From Deltaproteobacteria bacterium (lineage in GTDB: Bacteria; Desulfobacterota; GWC2-55-46): DNA of 42,036 nt. A program made the translations under genes and the position numbers. The stretch lies in NCBI GenBank assembly GCA_016235365.1, contig JACRLF010000008.1, forward strand, positions 1 to 42,036, given 5' to 3'. Under the pieces are notes generated by a model. It was not told the origin of the DNA. It did no database searches and saw nothing but the letters and a program-made list of their open reading frames with translations. Positions 1 to 9,548 of the stretch are shown here, in pieces. Within the stretch, counting starts at the first letter, position 1; the number at the start of each line of letters is the position of its first letter.

Positions 1-8
1 ACTATCAG

Positions 9-134
9 GTTGTTGAAAAAGTCCATCTACTGCGTTGTCATCGTCGCTCGTCAGTGCGGCGTATGGACAAAATACGCCTCATTCCTCGCTCCTCGACGCC
101 TCCAACGCCAAGTGGCGTGGGTCGGGAGCTTTTT
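9..134 (-). repeat. Dispersed palindromic element, copy 1 (family also at 25.7 kb)
   Basis: This stretch reads, on the minus strand, like the 135-bp element at 25679-25813. It shares a GAAAAAGTCCATCT-type end, a central run with GCGGCGTA and TACGCCTCATTCC, and a GGAGC-TTTTT end. It is nested inside a larger 14-bp inverted repeat (7-20 against 274-287, AGGTTGTTGAAAAA and its complement) that also encloses the next repeat. No coding function is visible. Confidence 0.6.
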
Positions 135-252
135 GAACATGCATAGCGAGCGTCCAGCCCGCAGCTTGGCTAGCGGGGCTAAGCGAGCGAATCGGATATA
201 GATACTTCCTTACATGTTGAAGTTCCCCGCGGCAAGCCGCGGGGAGCTTCAA
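134..252 (+). repeat. Two-hairpin dispersed repeat, copy A
   Basis: First of eight copies of a repeat of about 119 bp. It runs from TGAACATGCATAGCGAGCG to GGGGAGCTTCAA. It contains two short hairpins: a GC stem near the 5' side and a CCCCGCGG/CCGCGGGG stem at the 3' end. These are separated by a conserved ATAGATACTTCCTTA-type linker. The other copies are at 4050, 4792, 24511 (partial), 26539, 28074, 35004 and 35863. Confidence 0.85.
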
Positions 253-287
253 CAGCCTGAACGGACGCGAGGGTTTTTCAACAACCT

Positions 288-500
288 GCTAAATTCTCAA
301 CCGCGTACCTCGCAACCTGCTCAAACGCTATGGGGGCGGCCTGGAGATTGCTTCGTCGCGTGCGCTTCTCGCAATGGCGACTAAAGACTTTTCCGCAGCC
401 TGCTAAAGAGCCGCCGCATGGCAGACCAGAGCTCTGCCATGCGGCGCCACGTTCTATCCGTATTGTTTGGCCGGCAACCTGCCGGCCTCGTCTAAACCCC
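288..500. other. Gene-free stretch with repeat ends
   Basis: No convincing coding region. It contains further element-end sequences (TTTTTCAACAACCTGCTAAA and TTTTCCGCAGCCTGCTAAAG types) and an ATTGC/GCAAT-flanked palindromic stretch around 350-380. It looks like layered debris of short dispersed repeats. Open frames on both strands here have no recognisable product. Confidence 0.5.
413..445 (-). terminator. Hairpin terminator after the glutaredoxin-like gene
   Basis: A perfect 13-bp stem (GCCGCATGGCAGA with its complement) and a 7-nt loop lies about 55 nt past the stop codon at 501. On the minus strand it is followed by GGCTCTTTAG, a poor U tract, so termination is plausible but not certain. 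Confidence 0.5.
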
Positions 501-716
501 TCAGGTGCCCCCGAAGCCCGCCACCACGGTCCCGCCCTCAACTATCACCGGGACCTGCCTCATGCCGCCGCTTGCCTTGAGCATCCTGTCCATGTTCTCA
601 GGGGACGCCTTCACGTTGACGTATTCGACCAGGTACCCTTTTTTCGCGTATTCCTCACGGGCCGCGTTAGTGTACGGTCAGGTGTCCTTACCATAGATTA
701 TCACTTTTTCAGGCAT
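501..716 (-). CDS. Candidate selenocysteine glutaredoxin-like protein (in-frame TGA at codon 13)
   Basis: Read through one TGA, this is a 71-residue glutaredoxin/thioredoxin-fold protein. It opens MPEKVIIYGKDT, then TGA, then PYTNAAREEYAKKG, and ends in a conserved RQVPVIVEGGTVVAGFGG segment. The TGA (678-680) falls exactly where this family has its redox Cys (CPYC/CPYT), and the frame stays open with family-like residues on both sides. A strong ribosome site (AAAAAAGGAGGGATCC) precedes the ATG, and a good promoter lies at 782-809. Just after the UGA the RNA can fold: GACC-GUAC (679-672) pairs with GUAC-CU-GGUC (636-627), and a CGCG/CGCG pair lies inside, as a bacterial SECIS might. Sec-containing glutaredoxin homologues are known in deltaproteobacteria. 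The alternative is a nonsense mutation of a Cys codon. The likely role is thiol or peroxide redox chemistry, but the substrate is unknown. Confidence 0.75.
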
Positions 717-781
717 GGATCCCTCCTTTTTTGAAAACGACGTTATGCGCCCTTTGACTTCGCACTGAGGCGTCTCGATAG

Positions 782-809
782 ATTATATCAAAAATACCTC
801 TCCTATCAA
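782..809 (-). promoter_or_regulatory. Sigma70-type promoter for the glutaredoxin-like gene
   Basis: On the minus strand TTGATA (804-809), a 16-nt spacer and TATAAT (782-787). It sits about 65 nt upstream of the ATG at 716 and downstream of the nth stop, so the small gene has its own promoter. Confidence 0.65.
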
Positions 810-903
810 CGTATGCGCCGCCCCCCGCTGGCCCCATCGTACCATTCAGGGTCCGGCCTTTACAAGTCTTATCTTGAAGCCCCCCCGCTCGCCGATCCCT
901 CCG

Positions 904-1563
904 TCACCTGCTCCTCAAGACCCCACACCTCCGGCACAGGCCGTTCAGCCTGCATCCGCTGCACAGGGGAGAGACCGGCCTGCAGACGTTTTGCCCGAAG
1001 GCCACGAGCAGGTCGTTCAATATTATCCAGTACCTCTTCCGGAGCTTCTTCCTCAGCGCGAACTCGGTCTCATCCGGGGTCTTTGTATCTACGAAGCCCC
1101 AGCGGTTCACTATCCTGTGGACATGGGTATCCACGCATATGCCGGGCTTGCCGTACCCCATCGTCACAACGAGGTTGGCGGTCTTCCTCCCCACGCCCTT
1201 TAGCCTGAGAAGCCCCTCCATGGTGTCGGGGACGTGGCCGCCGTGGTCCCTCTCTATCTCCCTCGATATGTCGAGTATCACCCTTGATTTGACCCTGTAA
1301 AATCCGGCGGGGTAGATCGCCCGCTCTATCTCCTTTGCGTCAAGCCCCGATATGCCAGCCGGGGTATCGGCCAGGCGAAAGAGCCTCGTGGATGCCTCCC
1401 TCGTCACATCATCCTTTGTCCTCAGGCTCACGATGCAGGAGACGAGGACCTTGAACGGGTCTTTCCCCTGTCCGGCGGCGACCTCCGTGACATAGGGGGT
1501 CTTGAACCTGCCGTACTCCTGCTTGAGTATCCTTATCGCCTTCGGTATGTCTGAAGTCCGCAT
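904..1563 (-). CDS. nth: Endonuclease III (DNA glycosylase/AP lyase)
   Basis: 219 residues, normal for the family. Endonuclease III removes oxidised pyrimidines and nicks abasic sites in base excision repair. The helix-hairpin-helix LKGVGRKTANLVV carries the catalytic Lys, and VDTHVHRIVNR holds the catalytic Asp. The C-terminus has the [4Fe-4S] cluster signature C-x6-C-x2-C-x5-C (CRPVSPLC, SGC, RLNGLC). The ATG start at 1563 gives the usual N-terminus. The gene lies downstream of groEL on the same strand but is separated from it by a strong terminator hairpin, so it is probably transcribed separately. Confidence 0.95.
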   Translation of the reverse strand: MRTSDIPKAIRILKQEYGRFKTPYVTEVAAGQGKDPFKVLVSCIVSLRTKDDVTREASTRLFRLADTPAGISGLDAKEIERAIYPAGFYRVKSRVILDISREIERDHGGHVPDTMEGLLRLKGVGRKTANLVVTMGYGKPGICVDTHVHRIVNRWGFVDTKTPDETEFALRKKLRKRYWIILNDLLVAFGQNVCRPVSPLCSGCRLNGLCRRCGVLRSR

Positions 1564-1590
1564 GGATGGTTGCCGTGCCTCTGAAATTAA

Positions 1591-1621
1591 GACAGGGCGG
1601 CCCCAAAGGGGCCGCCCTGTC
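1591..1621 (-). terminator. Terminator after groEL
   Basis: A perfect 14-bp GC-rich stem (GACAGGGCGGCCCC and complement) with a 3-nt loop. On the minus strand it is followed by TTAATTTC. It lies about 80 nt after the groEL stop and immediately before the nth start. Confidence 0.75.
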
Positions 1622-1699
1622 TGTCTATCGTCTATCTACCCTATCGGGCATATCGGGCATATCTGGCCGAGGGCCTCTTGAAAGCGCCCTGGCGCCGTA

Positions 1700-3516
<1,817 letters not shown>

Positions 3517-3583
3517 TCTCTTGTTTTGGACTGCGTATCGTCTATGCCGCGCATCGCGGGGCCCTTCATCCCGCCCCGCGGGA

Positions 3584-3871
3584 TCACTTCTCGATGATGC
3601 CGAGGATGTCCTCTTCCCTCATGATGAGGTGCTCCTCGCCCTCTATCTTGACCTCGGTCCCGGCGTACTTGCTGAAGAGCACCCTGTCGCCGGCCTTGAC
3701 GTCAAGGGGGACGAGCTTGCCGTCTTCCCTCTTGCCTGCGCCGACCGCGATGACTTTGCCCTCGGCCGGGGCCTCTTTCGCGCTGTCGGGGATGATGATG
3801 CCTCCCTTGGTCTTCTCATCCTCGGCGACCCTCTTCAAAATCACACGGTCATGAAGCGGCTTAATCTTCAT
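3584..3871 (-). CDS. groES: 10-kDa co-chaperonin GroES
   Basis: 95 residues, the usual length. This is the heptameric lid of GroEL. It shows [12 protein letters not shown] at the N-terminus, the mobile-loop region [15 protein letters not shown], and [23 protein letters not shown]. The ATG has a strong ribosome site (AAAGGAGGAGGAAAG). Upstream are a consensus promoter (3943-3971) and a CIRCE operator (3980-4006). It is the first gene of groES-groEL, now separated from groEL by a repeat element. Confidence 0.97.
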   Translation of the reverse strand: MKIKPLHDRVILKRVAEDEKTKGGIIIPDSAKEAPAEGKVIAVGAGKREDGKLVPLDVKAGDRVLFSKYAGTEVKIEGEEHLIMREEDILGIIEK

Positions 3872-3942
3872 TGGTTCTTTCCTCCTCCTTTAGATTGTTA
3901 TTATTCCGTCGATATAATGATTAGCGGGGTGTTGGTGATGTA

Positions 3943-3971
3943 AATATATGACCTGCCACCCTGTTTGTCAA
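3943..3971 (-). promoter_or_regulatory. Sigma70-type promoter of groES-groEL
   Basis: On the minus strand TTGACA (3966-3971), exactly 17 nt, then TATATT (3943-3948). It is about 70 nt upstream of the groES ATG and just downstream of CIRCE. Confidence 0.8.
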
Positions 3972-3979
3972 GGCGAAAC

Positions 3980-4006
3980 TTGGCACTCTTTGCCTGAGAG
4001 TGCTAA
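3980..4006. promoter_or_regulatory. CIRCE operator (HrcA site)
   Basis: TTGGCACTC, nine bases, GAGTGCTAA. This is the CIRCE inverted repeat with one mismatch in the left arm (TTAGCACTC is consensus). HrcA, a heat-shock repressor whose folding depends on GroE, binds such sites. It lies just upstream of the -35 of the groES promoter. No hrcA gene is in this window. Confidence 0.92.
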
Positions 4007-4049
4007 ACGCTTTGAAAAACTTAAGATTTTTAATGATAATGATTTGAAT

Positions 4050-4131
4050 TGAACATGCATAGCGAGCGCATAGAAATATATACTCCCTTATATGTCGAAG
4101 ATTCCCCGCGGCTTGCCGCGGGGAGCTTCAA
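4050..4131 (+). repeat. Two-hairpin dispersed repeat, copy B (internally deleted)
   Basis: Starts TGAACATGCATAGCGAGCG and ends GGGGAGCTTCAA, but lacks the first GC hairpin and is only 82 bp. It is the upstream member of a pair bracketing the gene at 4219-4794, with the downstream copy at 4792. Confidence 0.85.
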
Positions 4132-4218
4132 TATATTACCGAAGGTATAATAGAGACGTAACAGGCAACGTCGATTAAAAACAGGGATGGTAAGATTCCC
4201 AAGGAGGGGGGCAAGACG

Positions 4219-4794
4219 ATGTTGACATCCATGAGACCTATCGAGCACTTCAAGGAGATGGTCGGCGCGGCCATCGAGCACCAGAGGATAAAGACCAACG
4301 AGAGCGCCGAGTTCTACCTGTCGAACCTGCTCTCGGACTTCCTCCAGCGCGAGAGGTTGAGCGACGAGCCCCTTGCCATCACCTATATAAAGGCGCTGGG
4401 CGCGGCCAGGGAGATGCAGATACATCTTTTAAAGCAACTGGGCGACATCTCTCTTTTCACCTCCGGTTTCTTCTCGGACAGCCTTAAAAGAAAGATAGTG
4501 GACATAGACTACTACATATTGATGGGCGAGGCCTCTTACGGCTATCTCGCCTCCATCCATAAGCAGAGGTCCGGGCCTAAGGATATCTCCGTGCTCTACT
4601 CGGAGCTCGCCGCAAAGTTCAAACTATTCGTGGACGTGCTCGCCGAGGTGAGCGAGCGGAGCAGGCTGACGTCCTCAAGGGACATCCTTAGGGTCTATGA
4701 GAGGTGGCTCCGGACAAAGAGCAGGCAGGCGGAAAAGATATTGAGGGACCTCGGCATAGAGCCCGTGGCGGTCTCCACGAGTCCGCTGCACTGA
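4219..4794 (+). CDS. Conserved-looking hypothetical protein, helical
   Basis: 191 residues, not recognised. The sequence is rich in Leu, Arg, Glu and Lys with no signal peptide or membrane segment, so it should be a soluble, largely alpha-helical cytoplasmic protein. The ATG at 4219 has a strong ribosome site (AAGGAGGGG) 7-8 nt upstream. Codon use resembles that of its neighbours, and it has its own terminator at 4938-4978, so it is probably a real gene. Visible segments include FYLSNLLSDFLQRE, AREMQIHLLKQLGDISLF, YYILMGEASYGYLASI and YERWLRTKSRQAEKILRDLG. It is bracketed by repeat copies B and C. Its stop TGA is also the first three bases of copy C. Confidence 0.8.
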   Translation: MLTSMRPIEHFKEMVGAAIEHQRIKTNESAEFYLSNLLSDFLQRERLSDEPLAITYIKALGAAREMQIHLLKQLGDISLFTSGFFSDSLKRKIVDIDYYILMGEASYGYLASIHKQRSGPKDISVLYSELAAKFKLFVDVLAEVSERSRLTSSRDILRVYERWLRTKSRQAEKILRDLGIEPVAVSTSPLH

Positions 4795-4910
4795 ACATGC
4801 ATGGCGAGCGCGAGGCCCGCAATTTGCTGCGGGGTCAAGCGAGCGAATAGAAATAGATACTTCCTTAGATGTCGAAGATTCCCCGCGGCTTAAGCCGCGG
4901 GGAGCTTCAA
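4792..4910 (+). repeat. Two-hairpin dispersed repeat, copy C
   Basis: Full-length copy (119 bp). Its first three bases, TGA, are the stop codon of the 4219 gene. The first hairpin is GCCCGCAATTTGCTGCGGG-like, and the second is a CCCCGCGG/CCGCGGGG stem with loop CTTAAG. Confidence 0.9.
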
Positions 4911-4937
4911 CCCTCAATCGCCATTTATTTTATAATT

Positions 4938-4978
4938 ACAGGAATCCCGGCCGGAGTGAATCCGGCCGGGATTCCTGT
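4938..4978 (+). terminator. Terminator of the 4.2-kb gene
   Basis: An 18-bp perfect stem (ACAGGAATCCCGGCCGGA with its complement), 5-nt loop GTGAA, followed by TTTTG. It lies beyond repeat copy C. Confidence 0.85.
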
Positions 4979-5117
4979 TTTGGGGGTGTTGACTCAACAC
5001 CCCGCCCCAGGACGGATGGTTGCAGGGGAAAAGCCTTCTGGAAATCAAGGCCCTCCTGGGTTATAATTTATTGTTAAATCTCTTTCAACTTAAGAAGCAC
5101 TGCGGGCGCTGACACAT

Positions 5118-7874
5118 ATGGCGAAAAAAAAGATTGGCAGGGCCGAGGTCCTGCCGTTTGACATGCCGGCGGCAACCGATAAGGACGAGCTCATCGTAGA
5201 GGGCCTCCGGCAGAACAACCTGAAGAACCTGAGCCTGAGGATCCCCCACGACAGGATCACGACCATCGTGGGCTTGAGCGGCTCCGGGAAGTCCTCCCTC
5301 GCCTTCGACACGCTCTTTGCCGAGGGGAGGTGGAGGTTCATCGAATCCCTCTCAACCTACACGCGCCTCTTCCTTGAAAGGATGGACAGGCCCGACCTCG
5401 ACTCCATCCGCAACATACGCCCCGCCATAGCCGTGGAGCAGAAAAACCCGGTGCGCACGAGCCGCTCCACCGTAGGCACGACGACCGAGATAAACGACTA
5501 CATGCGCCTGCTCTTCGCCCGCATCGGGGAGGCGCACTGCCCCGTGTGCGGCTCCGTCGCGGCCCCATCCACCCCCGAAGGCGTTGCCGGGGCCCTCCTC
5601 GGCGCGCACGGCGGGGCCGCCGCGCTCATCGGGTTCAAGCTCCCGGTCTCCGGAAGGTCCTCCGGTGAGATAGCCGGGGAACTCCTTGAAAAAGGCTTCA
5701 CGCGGGTGCGGATAGGGTCCAGGGTCCATGACCTGGGCCTTGAAGCCCTCCCGGAGGCGATTGCGGGCGCGGTGGACGTGGTAGCCGACAGGCTCGTATT
5801 AAAGGGCTCTGAAAGGGGCAGGCTCGTTGAATCGCTTGAGGCGGCCTTTGCCATGGGAGGGGGGAGCGCGTGGGCCGCGCTCCCTGACAAGGTCGAGTTT
5901 TTTTCAAGCCTGCCCGTGTGCGCGGGGTGCGGGACCAGGGTGGAGAGGCCCACGCCCATTTCCCTCTCGTTCAACCACCCTGTGGGCGCGTGCCCGGAAT
6001 GCAAGGGCTTCGGCAACGTGCTCAAGTACGACGAAGACAAGGTGGTCCCGGACAAGGGGCTCACGCTGAAGGAAGGGGCCATAGAGCCGTGGACAAAGCC
6101 CGCGTACGGGTGGTGGCAGGACGAGCTTGAAAGGTGCGCCCATGAGATGGGAGTAGACCTCGACAAGCCGTTCTCCAGGCTCTCGAACAGGGAAAAAAAG
6201 CTCGTATTCGAGGGGACCCCGGAGTTCGAGGGCATAGACGGGTTCTTCGCTTACCTTGAGGGCAAAAAGTACAAGCTCCACGTCAAGGTATTCAGCTCAA
6301 GGTACAAGAAACAGGTCGTATGCAGGGCCTGCAAGGGCGCAAGGCTCAAGAAGGCCGCCCTCGGGATCACTGTAAACGGGCTGAACATAGCGCAGGCCTG
6401 CAAGCTTACCATAGGGGAGGCGATTGACTTCTTCGATGGGTTGAGGCTCTCCCCTTTCGAGCGGGAGGTCTCAAAAGAGATATTGAAGCAAATAATGCTA
6501 AAGCTCGGGTTCCTCAGCCAGACCGGGCTGCGGTACCTGACGCTCGACCGGCTTACAAAGACCTTATCCGGCGGAGAGGCCCAGAGGGTTGCGATAGCCA
6601 CGCAGCTCGCCTCGTCGCTCTGCGGGGTGCTCTACATACTCGACGAGCCCTCGATAGGGCTCCACCCCGTGGATATCGACATGCTCGCCGAGCAGATAAG
6701 AAGGCTCGCCTCGGCCGGCAATACCGTGGTGACGGTCGAGCACGACGCCTCGATGATCAAGGCGTCCGACCACATCATAGAACTCGGCCCAGGCGCGGGG
6801 GAGCAGGGCGGAAGGCTGGTGTACTCCGGCCCCATAGACGACTTCATGGAGAACGCCTCTACCCTGACCGCCGACTACCTGCGCGGGCGCCTGCATATCC
6901 ACGTGCCGAGATGGAGGAGGAAGGGGTCCGGCAGGTTCTTGACGCTTAAGGGGGCCTCGGGCAACAACCTCAAGGACGTGGAGTTCAAGCTGCCGCTCCG
7001 GGCCATGACCTGCGTGACCGGGGTATCGGGCTCTGGCAAGTCCACCCTCGTGGTGGACACCCTCTACAACATCCTCGCGGAGCGCTTAGGGCAGAGGTTT
7101 GAAACGCCGCTTGAGTACCGCTCCATAGAGGGGCTTGACGGCATCGAAGGGGTACAGCTCGTTGACCAGGGCCCGATAGGCAGGACCCCCCGCAGCAACC
7201 CGCTGACATACATCGGCGGGTTCGACGCGATACGGGCGGCCTTCGCCGGCACGAGATCAGCGAAGGCAAAGGGGCTCGCCCCCGGGTGCTTCTCGTTCAA
7301 CGTGACTGGGGGCAGGTGCGAGGCCTGCAAGGGCGAAGGGGTGGAAAAGCTCGATATGTACTTCCTCCCGGACGTCTACATAAAATGCGCGGAGTGCGGG
7401 GGCAGGAGATATAAAAAAGATGTGCTCGGGGTGAAGTACAGGGGAAAAAGCATATTCGACTGCCTTGAGATGACCTTCGATGAGGCAGCCCCGCTCTTCC
7501 CGTCGGAGGCGGACCTGCAGAGGAGGTTCTCGGTCATAAGGGCCGTCGGGCTCGGGTACCTGAAGCTCGGGCAATCCGCCCTGACGCTCTCCGGAGGAGA
7601 GGCGCAGCGGCTCAAGATAGTCAGGGAACTCATCGACGAGGGGGCGACGAACCGGCTCTACATGCTCGATGAGCCAACGACGGGGCTGCACATGGACGAC
7701 GTCAAAAAGCTCCTCTCGGTGCTCGGAAGGCTCGTTGACGCGGGCAATACCGTGCTCTTGATAGAGCACAACCTCGACTGCGTAAAGACGGCCGACCATG
7801 TTATCGACCTCGGCCCCGGAGGCGGAGACGCGGGGGGCTCAATCGTCGCGTCCGGGACCCCCCATCGGCCGTAG
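5118..7874 (+). CDS. uvrA: UvrA-family excinuclease ABC ATPase, probably a paralogue
   Basis: 918 residues with two ABC ATPase modules, as in UvrA, the damage-recognition subunit of nucleotide excision repair. Walker A motifs are GLSGSGKSSLAFDTL (N-terminal) and GVSGSGKSTLVVDTL (middle). ABC signatures are LSGGEAQRVAIATQL and LSGGEAQRLKIVREL. Zinc-finger pairs are CAGCG...CPECKG and CEACKGEG...CAECGG. Segments such as WRFIESLSTYTRLFLERMDRP differ from standard UvrA (RYVESLSAYARQFL type), so a UvrA paralogue is likely. The C-terminus stops abruptly at VASGTPHRP after a run of six C. Adding one C would give SGTPPSAVESVPSFTAGG, closer to the usual GTP-EEVA-SYTG ending, so a one-base frameshift is likely. 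The ATG is at 5118; no strong ribosome site is seen. Confidence 0.9.
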   Translation: MAKKKIGRAEVLPFDMPAATDKDELIVEGLRQNNLKNLSLRIPHDRITTIVGLSGSGKSSLAFDTLFAEGRWRFIESLSTYTRLFLERMDRPDLDSIRNIRPAIAVEQKNPVRTSRSTVGTTTEINDYMRLLFARIGEAHCPVCGSVAAPSTPEGVAGALLGAHGGAAALIGFKLPVSGRSSGEIAGELLEKGFTRVRIGSRVHDLGLEALPEAIAGAVDVVADRLVLKGSERGRLVESLEAAFAMGGGSAWAALPDKVEFFSSLPVCAGCGTRVERPTPISLSFNHPVGACPECKGFGNVLKYDEDKVVPDKGLTLKEGAIEPWTKPAYGWWQDELERCAHEMGVDLDKPFSRLSNREKKLVFEGTPEFEGIDGFFAYLEGKKYKLHVKVFSSRYKKQVVCRACKGARLKKAALGITVNGLNIAQACKLTIGEAIDFFDGLRLSPFEREVSKEILKQIMLKLGFLSQTGLRYLTLDRLTKTLSGGEAQRVAIATQLASSLCGVLYILDEPSIGLHPVDIDMLAEQIRRLASAGNTVVTVEHDASMIKASDHIIELGPGAGEQGGRLVYSGPIDDFMENASTLTADYLRGRLHIHVPRWRRKGSGRFLTLKGASGNNLKDVEFKLPLRAMTCVTGVSGSGKSTLVVDTLYNILAERLGQRFETPLEYRSIEGLDGIEGVQLVDQGPIGRTPRSNPLTYIGGFDAIRAAFAGTRSAKAKGLAPGCFSFNVTGGRCEACKGEGVEKLDMYFLPDVYIKCAECGGRRYKKDVLGVKYRGKSIFDCLEMTFDEAAPLFPSEADLQRRFSVIRAVGLGYLKLGQSALTLSGGEAQRLKIVRELIDEGATNRLYMLDEPTTGLHMDDVKKLLSVLGRLVDAGNTVLLIEHNLDCVKTADHVIDLGPGGGDAGGSIVASGTPHRP

Positions 7875-7952
7875 AGTCCGTACCGTCCTTTACCGCTGGA
7901 GGGCCCTCACTTGAACCTACCTGCGCCCCCGGCCGCGGCAACCAGGGATATC

Positions 7953-7975
7953 CGCCGCAAAACGGCCTTTTTTTG
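7953..7975 (+). terminator. Weak terminator after uvrA
   Basis: A short GCCG/CGGC stem with an A-rich loop followed by CTTTTTTTG. It lies about 80 nt past the uvrA stop and ahead of the next promoter. Confidence 0.45.
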
Positions 7976-8009
7976 CCCGGCGAACAACGGGCGCGGAGAG
8001 GCTTTTTGC

Positions 8010-8038
8010 TTGACACAACCCTCATGAACGAGTAATAT
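8010..8038 (+). promoter_or_regulatory. Sigma70-type promoter of the radical SAM gene
   Basis: TTGACA (8010-8015), 17-nt spacer, TAATAT (8033-8038). Both boxes are near consensus. It lies 30 nt before the ATG at 8068, which has an AAGGAGCG ribosome site. Confidence 0.8.
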
Positions 8039-8067
8039 GTGAGGCAATCCACCAAAGAAGGAGCGCA

Positions 8068-9147
8068 ATGAAAAAAATCATCTTTATCGAGCCCAACCCC
8101 CCCGATTTCCACATATACAGCAAGATGTCCCTCCCGAGGCTCGGCACCGTCCTCCTGAGCACGGTGCTGAAGCAGCACGGATACGACGTGAAAAGCTATG
8201 TCGAGTCGGTAGGGGAACTCGACCTCAAGGACGTCCTCACCGCCGACGCGGTCGGGATATCCACCATAACGTCGACCTCCAAACGCGCATACGAGATGGC
8301 CAAGCTTATCAGGATGGCCGGGATCCCGGTGTTCATTGGCGGCCCCCACGTCACGTACATGCCGGATGAGGCCCTTGAGTACGTGGACTACGTCATGAAG
8401 GGAGAGGCCGACGAGGTCATAGTCGATTTCATACACGCGCTCGAGGCTGGCAAGGGTTTTGAGAAGGTCCCTGGGCTATCGTACAGAAAAGACGGCAGGG
8501 TATTCCACAACAAGGTCTCTCCATTCGTCAAGGACATGGACAAGCTCACCTGCCCGGACTTCACCCTTATAAGCGGACTTGAGAAAGAGGGCTCAAGAAA
8601 ATTCTCGATTACGCCGATAATGACGTCAAGGGGCTGCCCATACGACTGCAGCTTCTGCTCCGTTACGGGCATGTTCGGCCAGAAGTACAGGTTCAGGAGA
8701 AAAGAGAACGTGATGAAAGAATTGCGCAACAACCACGACCTCGGCGGAAAGTGGGTCTTCTTCTACGACGACAACTTCTGCGCCCACAAGAAAAGGACGA
8801 AGGAGCTCCTCCATACCATGATAGAGGGCAAGCTTACGCCAAAGTGGACGGCCCAGGTGCGCACCGACGTAGCCAAAGACCAGGAACTCCTCGACCTTAT
8901 GAAGAAGTCAGGCTGCCACACCGTATATATCGGGCTTGAGTCGATAAACCCGCAGACCCTGAAGGCCTACAACAAGAAACAGTCGGTTGAGGACATCCGG
9001 GACTGCATCAAGACGCTCCACAAGAACCGCATACGCATACACGGGATGTTCGTCTTCGGCTCGGACATGGACACCACCGACACCATCGCCGAGACTGTGC
9101 GGTTCGCGAAGAAGAACAACCTGGAGTCCGTCCAGTTCCTGACTTAA
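8068..9147 (+). CDS. B12-binding-domain radical SAM protein, 5' part of a broken gene
   Basis: 359 residues before a premature TAA. Residues 1 to about 145 form a cobalamin-binding-like Rossmann domain (KKIIFIEPNPPDF, ADAVGISTITST, FIGGPHVTYMPDEAL). Then comes a radical SAM core with CPYDCSFC (C-x3-C-x2-C for the [4Fe-4S] cluster), VFFYDDNFC and YIGLESINPQTLKAYNKKQ. Enzymes of this layout (BchE-like) do radical chemistry such as methylation or cyclisation; the substrate here is unknown. At VQFLT the family normally continues P-L-P-G-T and about ten more residues, but here the frame breaks. The rest resumes in another frame from 9152. A small deletion plus frameshift is the simplest reading. 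The gene is probably inactive, unless the break is a sequence error. Confidence 0.85.
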   Translation: MKKIIFIEPNPPDFHIYSKMSLPRLGTVLLSTVLKQHGYDVKSYVESVGELDLKDVLTADAVGISTITSTSKRAYEMAKLIRMAGIPVFIGGPHVTYMPDEALEYVDYVMKGEADEVIVDFIHALEAGKGFEKVPGLSYRKDGRVFHNKVSPFVKDMDKLTCPDFTLISGLEKEGSRKFSITPIMTSRGCPYDCSFCSVTGMFGQKYRFRRKENVMKELRNNHDLGGKWVFFYDDNFCAHKKRTKELLHTMIEGKLTPKWTAQVRTDVAKDQELLDLMKKSGCHTVYIGLESINPQTLKAYNKKQSVEDIRDCIKTLHKNRIRIHGMFVFGSDMDTTDTIAETVRFAKKNNLESVQFLT

Positions 9148-9151
9148 CTCC

Positions 9152-9517
9152 GAGGGACGGATAATCACGAAGGACTGGGCCCTTTACGACGCGCATCACG
9201 TCGTCTACGAGCCCAAGCTCATGAGCTTCTACGAACTTCAGGCCGAGACCATGCGGGCCACGAGGGAGTTCTACTCCTTACGGCAGATAGCCAAGAGCTC
9301 GCTGCGCCTCGACCTCTTCAACGTCGGGCTCAAGACCTACGGCTACACGCTCGCCAAGCAGTGGATCAAGAAGAACCAGTACTTCATCGAATACACCAAG
9401 GCCGTCACCAAGGCCGGCAGGACCATAGAACTCGCCGCAAAGAAGACCGCTGAAGACATCAAGGAAAAATTCCGTCAGATGGAGACCTCCGGGGACATAC
9501 GGCTCCTCAAAAACTAA
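9152..9517 (+). pseudogene. C-terminal remainder of the radical SAM gene, out of frame
   Basis: From 9152 the second frame reads EGRIITKDWALYDAHHVV and then YEPKLMSFYELQAETMRATREFYS. This is the standard continuation of B12/radical SAM proteins after the core. An ATG at 9221 opens a 98-residue frame but has no ribosome site, so it is a remnant and not a separate gene. Between the two parts, about 12-15 residues (the PLPGT region) are missing. Confidence 0.8.
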
Positions 9518-9548
9518 TCCCCATCCTCACGAAAACCAAGGACCGGTT

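Noticed and set aside
330-734. Open frames on the plus strand at the left edge
   Set aside because: They overlap the Sec-glutaredoxin candidate in antisense and run through repeats; no start site or family features.
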